From: Catenibacterium mitsuokai
GTDB taxonomy: Bacteria > Bacillota_I > Bacilli_A > Erysipelotrichales > Coprobacillaceae
Direction: 5' to 3'
Assembly: GCF_025148785.1 (NCBI RefSeq)
Contig: NZ_CP102271.1
Span: 2,482,001-2,546,000 of the forward strand
Length of the DNA stretch: 64,000 nucleotides
Each line of letters opens with the position of its first letter. Position 1 is the stretch's first letter. Below the pieces are notes generated by a model, which saw only the letters and a list, made by a program, of their open reading frames with translations, was not told the DNA's origin and did not search any database. Position numbers and translations under genes: made by a program. Below, one piece after another: positions 8,436 to 18,302 of this stretch.

Positions 8436-9836
8436 TTAATAGATATATTCTTCTTTCTTCTGTTTTCTCTCATATATATAAATAAATGGCGCATACACAA
8501 GTAATGAGATACATATACATATGAGATGTGATATTGCCCCATGGATACTTCCTCCGGTAACTAAGAAGCCAAATAAAATAGGTGGCATAACCCAAGGTAC
8601 CTCCATGATCACATGTGGACAGAATCCTATTTGAATAAGGAAATATCCCACTGTAAGAGAGATAAGTGGTGCAAGAATAAAAGGAATATCTAATAGAGGA
8701 TTAAGCACAATAGGCATACCAAAGATCACTGTTTCATTGATATTCACTAAACTTGGGAATAAAGAAATATTTGCTACTAGACGATTATCATGTCTTTGAG
8801 AAAAAACAAGTATATATATCACAAGCCCTAATGTACATCCTGAGCCGCCAATATCTCCAAACATCTGAAACATCGATGAATTGAATACATAGGGTATATC
8901 TTTTCCTCTGAACCCCGCATTAAATGCTCCCATATTAATATAGAGTAATGGTCTATAAAACGATTCAATGACAGGCGACATAAGGTTCTTCCCATGGAAG
9001 CCAACAATCCAGAACAATGAGATAATAAGATACAAAACAAGAACCGCAATTAAATTATCCCCTGCCATCAGCTGTAACGGAAGCTGTATCAGATTATATA
9101 TATTTGTATTAAGTGTATGACCTGTGCTTAGGATACAAAGATAAGAGATAGAACTCATAATTAAGCATGTCAAGAACGTAGGAACAATATTCATGAATGA
9201 TAATACCTGATTGGTAGAAACCTGACTAGGAAGCTTAATTAAGAGACAATCGCAGTTTCTTAATAAATGATAGAGTTCTGTCGCAATTATAGCGACAAAC
9301 ATCGCGGTAAAGAGTCCTGATGAATATGTATAAGTAACACTTATTCCCTCTGCCGCAAAGTCTTTAAGCGTGATTCCTATATAATTTGGAATATGGACAA
9401 AAGTAGATAGTTTTGTTTGAATAAGTGCTCCATTACCTGTACGTAATAGCACATTGATATGTAAACCATCTATTGTATGTGGTGTGACAATCAACCAGCT
9501 TAAAAAACTGACAATCATGGGATAAATATCATGATCCCCATTTGCCTGGGCAATTTCACTAGATAATAATAATACAATTACGATAGAGATACATGAAATT
9601 GCTGCATAATTCAATGCTTCAAAGATTGGATTAAAAATTTTTAAATCCATAATAAGTGGAAAAACAGTACCTAATCCCCCATGATCATTAACTAATACAT
9701 TTGTCCAAAGCATTCCAACAGCACCTGTAAGAGATATTGGCATATAATTCTGGAAGGTATTTTTAATTGCATTTAAGTATTTATTCTGAGTACATCTCAT
9801 AGCCACCCAGGATAAAGCATCTACTAATTTATTCAT
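8436..9836 (-). CDS. orphan PTS EIIC, lactose/cellobiose family
   Basis: The 466-residue membrane protein has about nine to ten helices and the EIIC signature NETVIFGMPIVLNP of CelB-type permeases. It would transport and help phosphorylate a beta-glucoside or related sugar. No EIIA or EIIB is fused or adjacent. A stand-alone EIIB lies 4.7 kb away and could serve it. An upstream ATG at 9860 lacks a ribosome binding site, while the chosen ATG is preceded by AGGGGTGAT. The substrate cannot be told from the sequence. Confidence 0.87.
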   Translation of the reverse strand: MNKLVDALSWVAMRCTQNKYLNAIKNTFQNYMPISLTGAVGMLWTNVLVNDHGGLGTVFPLIMDLKIFNPIFEALNYAAISCISIVIVLLLSSEIAQANGDHDIYPMIVSFLSWLIVTPHTIDGLHINVLLRTGNGALIQTKLSTFVHIPNYIGITLKDFAAEGISVTYTYSSGLFTAMFVAIIATELYHLLRNCDCLLIKLPSQVSTNQVLSFMNIVPTFLTCLIMSSISYLCILSTGHTLNTNIYNLIQLPLQLMAGDNLIAVLVLYLIISLFWIVGFHGKNLMSPVIESFYRPLLYINMGAFNAGFRGKDIPYVFNSSMFQMFGDIGGSGCTLGLVIYILVFSQRHDNRLVANISLFPSLVNINETVIFGMPIVLNPLLDIPFILAPLISLTVGYFLIQIGFCPHVIMEVPWVMPPILFGFLVTGGSIHGAISHLICICISLLVYAPFIYIYERKQKKEEYIY

Positions 9837-9918
9837 CCCATCACCCCTTCGCACTCCCATCTTACATTTTTCAATAGAAAAAGTCCATCACTAAGATGGA
9901 CTATTCAAAAAGAAGGAT

Positions 9919-11085
9919 TTAGAAAACAATCTTCGCAATAATTCTAGCTTTAATAACACCTTCATGATTTTCAATCACTTTAGTGATATCTTCTGATAAA
10001 TCATTTGTATCAATGACAGTATATGCATATTCACCACGTGCTTTATTGACCATGTTTTCAATGTTCATGCTCTTTTTCGCAAATGCGTTCGCAAATACGG
10101 CTAACATGTTAGGAATATTCTTATGAATAATACATACACGATATGTTGTAGTACGTGGTTCTACAACTGTAGGTAAGTTAACAGAGTTCTGAATATTACC
10201 ATTTTCTAAGTAATCAATCATTTCTTTTACAGCCATAGTTGCACAGTTATCTTCTGATTCTGGAGTAGAAGCACCTAAGTGTGGCAATACAACTGTATTT
10301 TCAGTTTCTACAAGTTCTTTAGAACCAAAGTCTGTAATATAACGTGCCACTTTTCCTGATTTTAATGCTTTAATGATATCTTCAGTATTTACTAATGTAT
10401 CACGTGCAAAGTTCAAGATACGTACACCGTCTTTCATCATTGCAAGTGACTTCTTATTGATCATATTCTTTGTATCAGGAGTTGCTGGTACATGGATAGT
10501 AATATAGTCACATTCCTTGAATAATTCTTCTACAGTAGCTGCTTTATGAACCCATTTAGATAGTTTCCATGCTGCATTGACACTGATATATGGATCATAA
10601 CCATATACTTCCATACCTAATTTAACAGCTGCATTGGCTACATTCACACCAATTGCCCCTAAACCAATAACACCAAGCTTCTTACCATCAATTTCAGGAC
10701 CAACAAACTGGCTCTTACCTTTTTCTACAGCTTTTCCAAAATCATCAGCTGGTAATGTTTTTACCCATTCAATACCAGGAATCACCTGTCTTGAACTTAA
10801 GATTAAAGCACATAATACTAATTCCTTAACCGCATTCGCATTAGCCCCTGGTGTATTAAATACACAGATACCTTTTTCAGTACATGTATCTACAGGAATA
10901 TTGTTGACACCTGCACCTGCTCTTGCGATTGCCTTTAATTCAGCTGGGAAATCATAGTCATGTAATTTAGCTGATCTGACTAAAATCCCATCTTCATGTT
11001 CTAAATTATCACCGACTTCATAATTATCATCAAAGATTTCTAAGCCCTGTTCAGAAATCTTATTTAAAGTTTTAATCTTATACAT
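9919..11085 (-). CDS. serA: D-3-phosphoglycerate dehydrogenase
   Basis: The 388-residue protein catalyses the first step of serine synthesis, oxidising 3-phosphoglycerate with NAD. The NAD-binding GVIGLGAIG motif lies near residue 138. The catalytic Arg is in NFARDTLVN and the His is in LPHLGASTPES. A short ACT regulatory domain (about 318-388) closes the protein, the compact form common in Firmicutes. It starts one base after serC ends, so the pair is an operon making phosphoserine. Confidence 0.95.
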   Translation of the reverse strand: MYKIKTLNKISEQGLEIFDDNYEVGDNLEHEDGILVRSAKLHDYDFPAELKAIARAGAGVNNIPVDTCTEKGICVFNTPGANANAVKELVLCALILSSRQVIPGIEWVKTLPADDFGKAVEKGKSQFVGPEIDGKKLGVIGLGAIGVNVANAAVKLGMEVYGYDPYISVNAAWKLSKWVHKAATVEELFKECDYITIHVPATPDTKNMINKKSLAMMKDGVRILNFARDTLVNTEDIIKALKSGKVARYITDFGSKELVETENTVVLPHLGASTPESEDNCATMAVKEMIDYLENGNIQNSVNLPTVVEPRTTTYRVCIIHKNIPNMLAVFANAFAKKSMNIENMVNKARGEYAYTVIDTNDLSEDITKVIENHEGVIKARIIAKIVF

Positions 11086-11086
11086 A

Positions 11087-12172
11087 CTATTTACGTTTCT
11101 CCTCGAATTCTTTCATGAAATTAACTAAATATTCTACACCTTCATATGGCATTGCATTGTAGATAGATGCTCTAATACCACCTACACTACGATGTCCTTT
11201 TAAGTTTGTCATACCTGCTGCAATAGACTCCTTTACAAATTCAGCATCTAATTCTTTAGATGGTGTTGTGAAAGTTACATTCATATTAGAACGTGCATCT
11301 TTCTTTGCATGTGGTTTATAGAAGTCTGACTGATCTAAGTAGTCATAAAGAAGTTTTGCTTTCTTTTCATTCTTTTCCTTCATCACTTCTAGTCCACCCT
11401 GTTCATCAATCCATTTCACTACGAGACCTAACATATAAATAGCCCAGCATGGTGGTGTGTTATACATAGAATCCTTTTCTAACATAGTATCTAATTCAGA
11501 AAGAACTGGAATATTAGCTGGATGTGGTTTTACTAGATCTTCTCTAATAATAACTACACCTAGTCCGGCAATACCCATATTCTTTTGTGCACCGGCATAA
11601 ATAACACCATATTTAGAAACATCTACAGGTCTTGATAAGATATCAGAAGACATATCTACTACAAGTGGTGCGCCCTTTGTATCTGGTACATAGTTCCACT
11701 CTGTACCATAGATAGTGTTGTTGTTACAAAGATGTACATAATCAACACCTTCACGAATATCTAACTGATCCTGTGTAGGAATTTCTGTAAAATCGTTATC
11801 CTTACCGTTATAGGCAATATGAACATCCCCAAACTTAGCCGCTTCTTTTGCCGCTTTACCAGAGAAGCTTCCTGTAACGATATAATCTGATTTACCATTT
11901 ACCATAAGGTTTAAGGCAATGTTTGTGAATTCCTGTGTTGCCCCACCTTGTAATAATAAAATCTTATAGTTATCTGGAATATTTAAAACTTTCTTTAAAG
12001 TTGCTTTTGTATCATCAAAAATCTTTTGGTATGTTGAGGAACGATGACTCATCTCCATTACGCTCATGCCTGAGCCTTTATAATTCAACATCTGATTTGC
12101 TGCTTCCTTTAATACCTCTACAGGTAACTGAGATGGTCCTGCAGAAAAATTATAAACTCTCTTATCTGTCAT
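11087..12172 (-). CDS. serC: phosphoserine aminotransferase
   Basis: The 361-residue, PLP-dependent class V aminotransferase converts 3-phosphohydroxypyruvate and glutamate to phosphoserine. The N-terminus NFSAGPSQLP and the PLP lysine segment GAQKNMGIAG are diagnostic. It is the first gene of the serC-serA operon, with an AGGAGG-like site before the ATG and a well-spaced promoter at 12203-12231. Length matches the family. Confidence 0.96.
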   Translation of the reverse strand: MTDKRVYNFSAGPSQLPVEVLKEAANQMLNYKGSGMSVMEMSHRSSTYQKIFDDTKATLKKVLNIPDNYKILLLQGGATQEFTNIALNLMVNGKSDYIVTGSFSGKAAKEAAKFGDVHIAYNGKDNDFTEIPTQDQLDIREGVDYVHLCNNNTIYGTEWNYVPDTKGAPLVVDMSSDILSRPVDVSKYGVIYAGAQKNMGIAGLGVVIIREDLVKPHPANIPVLSELDTMLEKDSMYNTPPCWAIYMLGLVVKWIDEQGGLEVMKEKNEKKAKLLYDYLDQSDFYKPHAKKDARSNMNVTFTTPSKELDAEFVKESIAAGMTNLKGHRSVGGIRASIYNAMPYEGVEYLVNFMKEFEEKRK

Positions 12173-12202
12173 TTTCGACGTCCTCCTTGTTAATTTATAT
12201 GC

Positions 12203-12231
12203 ATTATATTAGTTTAATACAAATTTGTCCA
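12203..12231 (-). promoter_or_regulatory. sigma-A promoter of serC-serA
   Basis: Minus-strand TGGACA and TATAAT are 17 bases apart, about 30 bases upstream of the serC start. Further upstream lie the palindrome ATTGTATACAAT and an AT-rich dyad around 12250. Either could be regulatory for this operon or the divergent transporter, but no regulator can be assigned. Confidence 0.7.
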
Positions 12232-12358
12232 CTGATATTATTAAAAAATACAAATATTTTGAAAAATATTCTAGATTGTATACAATACAAGGGCAGTTTG
12301 ATAGAGATAGACTCACGATGATAAATCATTATAATTAGAATTAAGAAAGAGGTGGCGT

Positions 12359-14464
12359 ATGGAAAAATTTAAGAATGCGACAATGAATGATATTTTTGCA
12401 GGTATTATTGTTGCTTTTATATCTATTCCTATATCAATGGGATATGCTCAGGTAGCAGGTCTACCAATGGTCTATGGTTTATATGGTTCTTTGGTTCCTA
12501 TTCTCGTATTTAGTTTATTTACTACGAGTCATGATTTTGTATTTGGTGTAGATGCAGCACCTGCAGCTCTTACTGGAAGTGCTCTTGCAACTCTTGGTAT
12601 TACTGCAGGAACTAAAGAAGCAATGCAGGTGGTCCCTGTTATTGCACTCATGGTCGCTTTATGGTTGATCTTCTTTTCAATTATTAAAGCAGGACGTGCT
12701 GTTAAGTATATTTCTACACCTGTCATGGGTGGATTCGTAACAGGTATCTGTTTATCTATTATTATGATGCTTGTTCCTAAACTCTTTGGTGGGACAACAG
12801 GAACAGGTGAAATATTTGAATTAGTCAATCATATTATTAAAGAGTTACCACTCTTTAATGGTTTATCTTTTGTATTAGGTATCTTCACTCTTGCCATTAT
12901 TCTTATAGTAAAGAGAATAAATAAGAAGATTCCTATGCCCATTCTTATGATGTTTATAGGTGCTTTATTGACTGCCCTATTCCCTTTAGAAAGATATGGA
13001 GTGAAGTTATTACCTCATGTTGATTCAGGTTTACCAAAACTTGTGATCCCTTCTATTGCCCATGTAGATATTTCTGCTTTATTCTTTACTACATTATCTA
13101 TTGCGATAGTTGTACTCGCACAGACTTTATTATCTGCACAGGGTAATGCAATGAAGGATGGCTATAAATTAGATGGAAACAAAGAAATATTTGCCTATGG
13201 TATGGCTGAACTAGCTACTTCACTTGTAGGATGCTGTCCGACGAATGGTTCTGTTTCTAGAACTGGTCTTGCAAGACAGTATGGATGTAAGACTCAGGTG
13301 ATGAGCTTATCAGCTGCTGCAACTATGGCACTTCTTCTATTATTTGGTACAGGATTTATTGAATATCTTCCTGTTCCTATTTTAACGGCGATTGTGATTA
13401 CTGCCTTACTTGGTGCCTGTCACTTTGCGTTAGGTCAACGTTTATTTAAAGAAAGTAGAAATGAGTTCTATATCTTTATGGCAGCATGTTGTGGAGTACT
13501 TATCTTTGGGACTATTTATGGTGTTGTAATTGGTATTGTTTTATCATTCCTCGCTGTAGTTATTAAGGCAGTCACTCCACCAGCCCATTTCTTAGGTGTA
13601 ATTCCAGGGCAGACAGGTTTCTTTAATCTAGAAAAGAATGTGAATGCAAGACCAATTAGACATACTATTATTTATCGTTTCCCAGGAAATCTATTTTTTG
13701 CGAATATTGATAAGTTCCAGGAAGATATAGAAAAAGCGATTAAAGAAGATACTGAGCAGGTTATTGTAGATGCTTCTGGTATTAGTAATATTGATTTTAC
13801 TGCAATTGATCGTTTGATTATCTTCTATAATGATTTACAGAAAAGAAATATAGATTTCTATTTAACACGTCATATGGATCATCTTAATCAGGCATTAAGA
13901 GAAAATGGTGGTATAGAAATAATCACAAGTGGTCATGTAAGACGTACAATGCAGCAGGCATTATTAGATTGTGGGCTTGTCCCTCCTTATCCATTAGAAG
14001 ATTTAGAAACATCTCATATCTCATTTATACAACCTGAATTAGAATGGGCTTTTGGAAATGAAGCTGAAAAGCATAAACAGAAGATGACTCAAGAAATGTT
14101 GGATAAGATTCATTCTAAAACAGACTTATCTCCTGATCTATTAAAAGATATTGAAAATCATACAGACTTTGGTGAACTAGGTTTAATTGAAGCGGATGAA
14201 TTCTTATCAAGACTAGAAATGCATATTCCAGAAATCATGGAAAAGATTCATGAAAATGAGCAGTATGTAGAAGAACGACTCGAACAATATCGTGATCGTA
14301 TTGAAGAAAAGTTACAGGAAATGAATCCTGAAACATTACGTGTATTAAAACAGTACCGTAGTAAATATGAAAAGAAGCTACAGGAATTAAATCCTCATGC
14401 TTTTAATCATTATAAAGAGCTCCATCAGAAACATTTAGAAAAACTGGAGAAAAACAAAAAGTGA
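12359..14464 (+). CDS. SulP-family anion transporter with STAS domain and helical tail
   Basis: The 701-residue protein begins with the SulP membrane domain (about 1-400; early motif SIPISMGYAQVAGLP). A STAS domain follows (about 430-545; IVDASGISNIDFTAID), where serine is the usual regulatory residue. Such proteins carry sulfate, bicarbonate or dicarboxylates, and the substrate is not readable here. The last 110 residues are charged and helical and contain KLQE(M/L)NP twice about 21-24 residues apart, an extension not usual for SulP. It has its own GAGGTGG ribosome binding site and terminator. Confidence 0.9.
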   Translation: MEKFKNATMNDIFAGIIVAFISIPISMGYAQVAGLPMVYGLYGSLVPILVFSLFTTSHDFVFGVDAAPAALTGSALATLGITAGTKEAMQVVPVIALMVALWLIFFSIIKAGRAVKYISTPVMGGFVTGICLSIIMMLVPKLFGGTTGTGEIFELVNHIIKELPLFNGLSFVLGIFTLAIILIVKRINKKIPMPILMMFIGALLTALFPLERYGVKLLPHVDSGLPKLVIPSIAHVDISALFFTTLSIAIVVLAQTLLSAQGNAMKDGYKLDGNKEIFAYGMAELATSLVGCCPTNGSVSRTGLARQYGCKTQVMSLSAAATMALLLLFGTGFIEYLPVPILTAIVITALLGACHFALGQRLFKESRNEFYIFMAACCGVLIFGTIYGVVIGIVLSFLAVVIKAVTPPAHFLGVIPGQTGFFNLEKNVNARPIRHTIIYRFPGNLFFANIDKFQEDIEKAIKEDTEQVIVDASGISNIDFTAIDRLIIFYNDLQKRNIDFYLTRHMDHLNQALRENGGIEIITSGHVRRTMQQALLDCGLVPPYPLEDLETSHISFIQPELEWAFGNEAEKHKQKMTQEMLDKIHSKTDLSPDLLKDIENHTDFGELGLIEADEFLSRLEMHIPEIMEKIHENEQYVEERLEQYRDRIEEKLQEMNPETLRVLKQYRSKYEKKLQELNPHAFNHYKELHQKHLEKLEKNKK

Positions 14465-14486
14465 AGATGAACCCATCTTCACTTTT
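14461..14486 (+). terminator. terminator after the SulP gene
   Basis: A 9-bp stem GTGAAGATG/CATCTTCAC overlaps the stop codon and is followed by TTTT. Confidence 0.85.
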
Positions 14487-14516
14487 CACATTAAGGAGTA
14501 ATTCAATTATCAAATA

Positions 14517-14813
14517 TTATCCGAGGATTTTTAGAGCAGCATCTAATACCTTTTCACCGTTCATCATACCATAGTCACGCATATTGATGACTTCAATTGG
14601 TGTAGATGTTAATTCTCTTAATCTCTTTTCCATATGACGAACTTGTGGACCTAACATAATGACATCCCAGTCATTGAGTTCTTTTTCTGCATCTGTTACT
14701 GGGAGAGCCTTAACTTCCATTTCAATGCCTTTATCTTGTGCTGCCTTTTCCATCTTCAATACAAGCATACTTGTTGACATACCAGCATTACATACCAATA
14801 AGATCTTCTTCAT
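14517..14813 (-). CDS. stand-alone PTS EIIB, lactose/cellobiose family
   Basis: The 98-residue protein starts MKKILLVCNAGMSTSML. The cysteine in VCNAGMS is the phosphorylated residue of CelA-type EIIB proteins. It transfers phosphate from EIIA to the incoming sugar at EIIC. An upstream ATG at 14873 has no ribosome binding site, while GGAAGGAGAG precedes the chosen one. No other PTS gene is adjacent. The orphan EIIC at 8436-9836 is a possible partner. Confidence 0.88.
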   Translation of the reverse strand: MKKILLVCNAGMSTSMLVLKMEKAAQDKGIEMEVKALPVTDAEKELNDWDVIMLGPQVRHMEKRLRELTSTPIEVINMRDYGMMNGEKVLDAALKILG

Positions 14814-14960
14814 AAGTCTCTCTCCTTCCTTCATATTTATTATATATTCATTAAATTCCATTGAATTATTCAATGTGAAATTAGAAACAAACTTATCAAT
14901 ATTTGCATATCATTCAAGTACTATTATGATAAAAATATATCAAAAAAGTGAAGACAGTCT

Positions 14961-15752
14961 TCACTTCATTGTTTTATCCCAGACATCCGCTATATTACGA
15001 CCTACATCTTCTGGATGATGCGCATCACTTGCAGTAATCATCTGGACATGATGTTTTTTAAAGGTCTGTAATAACTGATCTGACAAGCCAATATCAGGTG
15101 TATGATAACGATAGTAACATCCCACATTGTTTTCTGCTTTCATATGATGTTCATTTAATAATTCAGCAAGTTCATCATATGTAGGCTGTAAGTCATAAGT
15201 AGGATAATGGCCAAACATCTTAATCGTATCTGGATGTGCAAGCTGTGTAAATAAATCAGATTTTACAAGTGAGAAAACACATTCATAGTATCTCTTATAA
15301 ATTTCATCCACAGGATACTTGTTCCATAAAATTTCTTCTGACCATTTCATATCATAGAGTTTACCGTCGATAGAATGAATGGCTCCTACTAAGAAATCAA
15401 AATGATAAGGTTTTAATATTTCTCGAATTGTTTCTTCATATTCAGGTACATAACATACCTCTAAACCAAAAGACACCTTAATAGGTAAATCCATCGCCTT
15501 GATTTTTTTAATCAAAGCACAATATTCAGCTAAAGTACTATGAAACTTCATTTCTTTATTGTTTAACCATTCTTCTTGATAAGGAGATGCTTTTCTTACG
15601 CCTTCATAAACAGGTCTAAATTCTTTAAAACGATGTGTGTGATCAAGAATCTGTATTTCATCCATACCATTCTTTACTGCACTTTCCACAAACTGTAGTA
15701 CATATTCTTTTGAGAGATTCCCATATTCTAGATGCATATGTCCATCTATCAT
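14961..15752 (-). CDS. PHP-domain phosphatase, histidinol-phosphatase-like
   Basis: The 263-residue protein has PHP metal-binding motifs: DGHMHLEYG at the start, LDHTHRF, GAIHSIDG, the late HPD segment (LAHPDTIKMFG) and SDAH near the end. HisK/HisJ phosphatases of histidine synthesis have this layout. No his gene is nearby, so a different phosphoester substrate is possible. The GTG three codons upstream lies inside GGAAGGTGAT, so the ATG at 15752 was chosen. Confidence 0.82.
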   Translation of the reverse strand: MIDGHMHLEYGNLSKEYVLQFVESAVKNGMDEIQILDHTHRFKEFRPVYEGVRKASPYQEEWLNNKEMKFHSTLAEYCALIKKIKAMDLPIKVSFGLEVCYVPEYEETIREILKPYHFDFLVGAIHSIDGKLYDMKWSEEILWNKYPVDEIYKRYYECVFSLVKSDLFTQLAHPDTIKMFGHYPTYDLQPTYDELAELLNEHHMKAENNVGCYYRYHTPDIGLSDQLLQTFKKHHVQMITASDAHHPEDVGRNIADVWDKTMK

Positions 15753-15867
15753 AAATATCACCTTCCTTTTTTGGGATTATAACACAGACATATACATAGT
15801 TATAGAAATATGATAAATATTTTAGATAATTCTAAGAAAGTGATTCATATGCCTTACCTGGAAATAA

Positions 15868-16140
15868 GTGAAGCATGTTTTGGTGATTTCTATTTATCAC
15901 TTAGCGACTAAAAGTAATACATCAGAATATAAAAGGAAGATTGAATTCTTAAAAGAAGAATATCAATCACAATTATTTTTTGCATCAAATGATTCTTCTC
16001 GCCTTGTAATAGTCACTACATTTAATGGACGTGGGATGTTATCAGATAAGATTCCTTCAATTTTGCATAAGAATCATATCCCTATTGTACTGATTTCTTC
16101 TACTGAATATGATCCTGAAATCGAGATTACGTTAAAATAA
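15868..16140 (+). pseudogene. fragment resembling the SIS domain of an RpiR-type regulator
   Basis: A GTG-initiated frame of 90 codons contains a segment SSRLVIVTTFNGRG and HKNHIPIVLISST, like the sugar-phosphate-binding SIS fold in RpiR regulators. It is much shorter than such proteins and lacks a helix-turn-helix. A short frame just upstream (15849) does not join to it cleanly. It is best read as a remnant. An unrelated small protein is possible. Confidence 0.35.
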
Positions 16141-16289
16141 AATCACTATAAGAAAATATCTTCCTATAGCACAAGATTAAGTCTATTATTTGTATTAGAT
16201 ACTCTTTATACAGCTTATTTAAGAGACATTATGAAGAGAATATTGAAAAGAAGACAGTATACTATAATAAAAATGACGGGGGAATAAAT

Positions 16290-17093
16290 ATGGATATACG
16301 TGCTATTGTATGTGATGTAGATGGAACATTACTGACTAGTAAACAGGTCGTAGATGAAAGAACTGTTACAGCTATTAAGAAAGCAAGAAGTAAAGGTATA
16401 TTATTTGGAATATGTACAGGTAGAGATGCAGATAGTGTAAGAAATCATATAAAATCATGGGGTATTGAAGGATGTATTGATTTTGTAGTGGGTTCTGGAG
16501 GTTCTGAGATTGATGATTATATTCTTGATATATATCAGGAGAATCATACTTTGAGTCCTGAATTAATTAAAGAAATCATGAATCATTACAAAGATATGGA
16601 TTGTAACTTTACAATCTGTCATGAAGGTATTCTATATGCACCTAAGGATGATGACTATATTAGAAATATGGCTGAAGGTGATGGAATTGAATATAGAGTT
16701 GTAGATTTTGATACATTCTTAACACGTCCTTATCGTAAATTGATGATTATATGTAATCCAAGCTATATGCCTCAGATAGTGGAACGTTCTAAATCATTTA
16801 AGAATAGAGAATATAAAGCGTCTGCCTTAGTGACTACCAGTTTTTTATATGAATATATGAATCCTCATGTGTCTAAGTCTAATGGTTTAAAAGAGGCTTT
16901 AGCCCTTCATGATATTTCTATATCTCAATGTATAGCTTTTGGTGATGAAGATAATGATATAGATATGTTGGAAGAAGCAGGTGTTGGTGTAGTAATGGGA
17001 AATGGGTCTATTCATGCGAAAGCTGTCGCTAACTATGTCACAGAGGATAAAGATTCTAATGGGATAGGTGTATTTATTAAAAAGTTTATATAA
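16290..17093 (+). CDS. Cof-type HAD phosphatase
   Basis: The 267-residue protein shows HAD motif I (CDVDGTLLTSK, nucleophile Asp), motif II (CTGRD) and motif IV (GDEDNDIDML), with a C2-type cap between. Cof-like enzymes dephosphorylate sugar phosphates or cofactors, and the substrate cannot be deduced. A GGGGG ribosome binding site precedes the ATG. It stands alone between the RpiR-like fragment and the CobW genes. Confidence 0.88.
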   Translation: MDIRAIVCDVDGTLLTSKQVVDERTVTAIKKARSKGILFGICTGRDADSVRNHIKSWGIEGCIDFVVGSGGSEIDDYILDIYQENHTLSPELIKEIMNHYKDMDCNFTICHEGILYAPKDDDYIRNMAEGDGIEYRVVDFDTFLTRPYRKLMIICNPSYMPQIVERSKSFKNREYKASALVTTSFLYEYMNPHVSKSNGLKEALALHDISISQCIAFGDEDNDIDMLEEAGVGVVMGNGSIHAKAVANYVTEDKDSNGIGVFIKKFI

Positions 17094-17168
17094 GCTTTTT
17101 TATCATTTTATGAGCGTTTTTTAAGAAAAATGATATAATGTGAGATGGTTAAGAAAGGAGTCAATAAA

Positions 17169-18299
17169 ATGGCAAAAGTTGATATTATTTCTGGATTCTT
17201 AGGTGCTGGCAAAACAACACTTATTAAAAAATTATTAAATGAATCTTTAAAAGATGAAAAGTTAGTACTCATTGAAAATGAGTTTGGTGAAATTGGAATT
17301 GATGGTGGTTTTATGCGTGATGCAGGTATTACTGTCAATGAATTGAGTCAGGGTTGTATTTGTTGCAGTCTTGCAGGTGATTTTGAAACAGCTCTAAAGG
17401 AAGTTGTAGATACATATCATCCTGATCGTATTATTATTGAACCAACAGGTGTTGGTAAGTTATCTGATATTATTGCGGCTGTACAGAAGGTACATGGTGC
17501 TGATTTAACACTTGATCGTTTCTTTACTGTAGTAGATGCAAAGAAATGTAAGATGTATCATAAGAACTTTGGTGAGTTCTTTAATAACCAGATTGGTGCT
17601 GCCAGCTGTGTAATCTTAAGCCGTTCACAGGATGTGTCTGAAGAAAAGATTGCGGAATGTTTAGATATTATTAGAGAGTTAAATCCTCATGCACCGGTCG
17701 TTACTACTCCATGGGACCAGATTACAGGTGATATGATTCTTGAAGCAAGTAATCATAAGGATGCTTTAGAAAAGGCATTGATTGCGGCTGAAAAGGAACA
17801 TCAGGAAAGTGTTCATGGACATCATCATGAACATCATCATCACCATGATCATGACCATGAATGTGAATGTGGACACCATCATGATCATGACCACGAATGC
17901 GAATGTGAACATCACCATGAACATGATCACGAATGTGAATGTGGTCATCATCACGATCATGAACATCATCACCATGATGGAGAAAGCACATTATACTATG
18001 ATGAAGAAGATATGCATGATGCAGATGAAGTATTCAATAGTATTGGTATTGAAACAGCACATCCATTTACTAAAGAAGAACTTGATGATAAGTTAAAGAC
18101 TTTAGGGACTGATGAATCTTTAGGTCATATTCTTCGTTCTAAGGGTATTGTGAAGGGTACTGATGGTAAATGGTTTGAATTTGACTTTGTAAGTGGCGAT
18201 TATGAAATCCGTGAATGTACACCAGATGTTGGTGGAAGAATGTGTGTGATTGGTGAAAAGCTTGATGCACATAAAATCTATGATTTAATGAAAGGTTAA
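17169..18299 (+). CDS. CobW/G3E GTPase with His-rich metal-binding loop
   Basis: The 376-residue protein has Walker A GFLGAGKTT, the metal-binding CxCC motif in GCICCSL and a GTPase core over about 1-200. A loop of about 55 residues (around 218-272) alternates His-rich and ECEC-type segments. The C-terminal CobW domain follows. Such proteins are metallochaperones, often for zinc, and the loop would bind many divalent ions. The ATG after AAAGGAG was chosen over one eight codons upstream. It is followed after three bases by a second GTPase gene. Confidence 0.9.
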   Translation: MAKVDIISGFLGAGKTTLIKKLLNESLKDEKLVLIENEFGEIGIDGGFMRDAGITVNELSQGCICCSLAGDFETALKEVVDTYHPDRIIIEPTGVGKLSDIIAAVQKVHGADLTLDRFFTVVDAKKCKMYHKNFGEFFNNQIGAASCVILSRSQDVSEEKIAECLDIIRELNPHAPVVTTPWDQITGDMILEASNHKDALEKALIAAEKEHQESVHGHHHEHHHHHDHDHECECGHHHDHDHECECEHHHEHDHECECGHHHDHEHHHHDGESTLYYDEEDMHDADEVFNSIGIETAHPFTKEELDDKLKTLGTDESLGHILRSKGIVKGTDGKWFEFDFVSGDYEIRECTPDVGGRMCVIGEKLDAHKIYDLMKG

Positions 18300-18302
18300 T
18301 GT

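Noticed and set aside
12250-12290. CodY-like box upstream of serC
   Set aside because: The AT-rich dyad only loosely fits the CodY consensus and is not convincing in such AT-rich DNA.
17816-17975. Tandem-looking CAT/GAT/GAA repeats as a possible DNA repeat array
   Set aside because: They encode the His/Cys/Glu metal-binding loop in frame. No separate repeat element is needed.
17722-18096. Several overlapping reading frames across the His-rich part of the CobW gene
   Set aside because: They are shadows caused by the CAT/GAT repeat pattern of the histidine-rich loop and have no ribosome binding sites.
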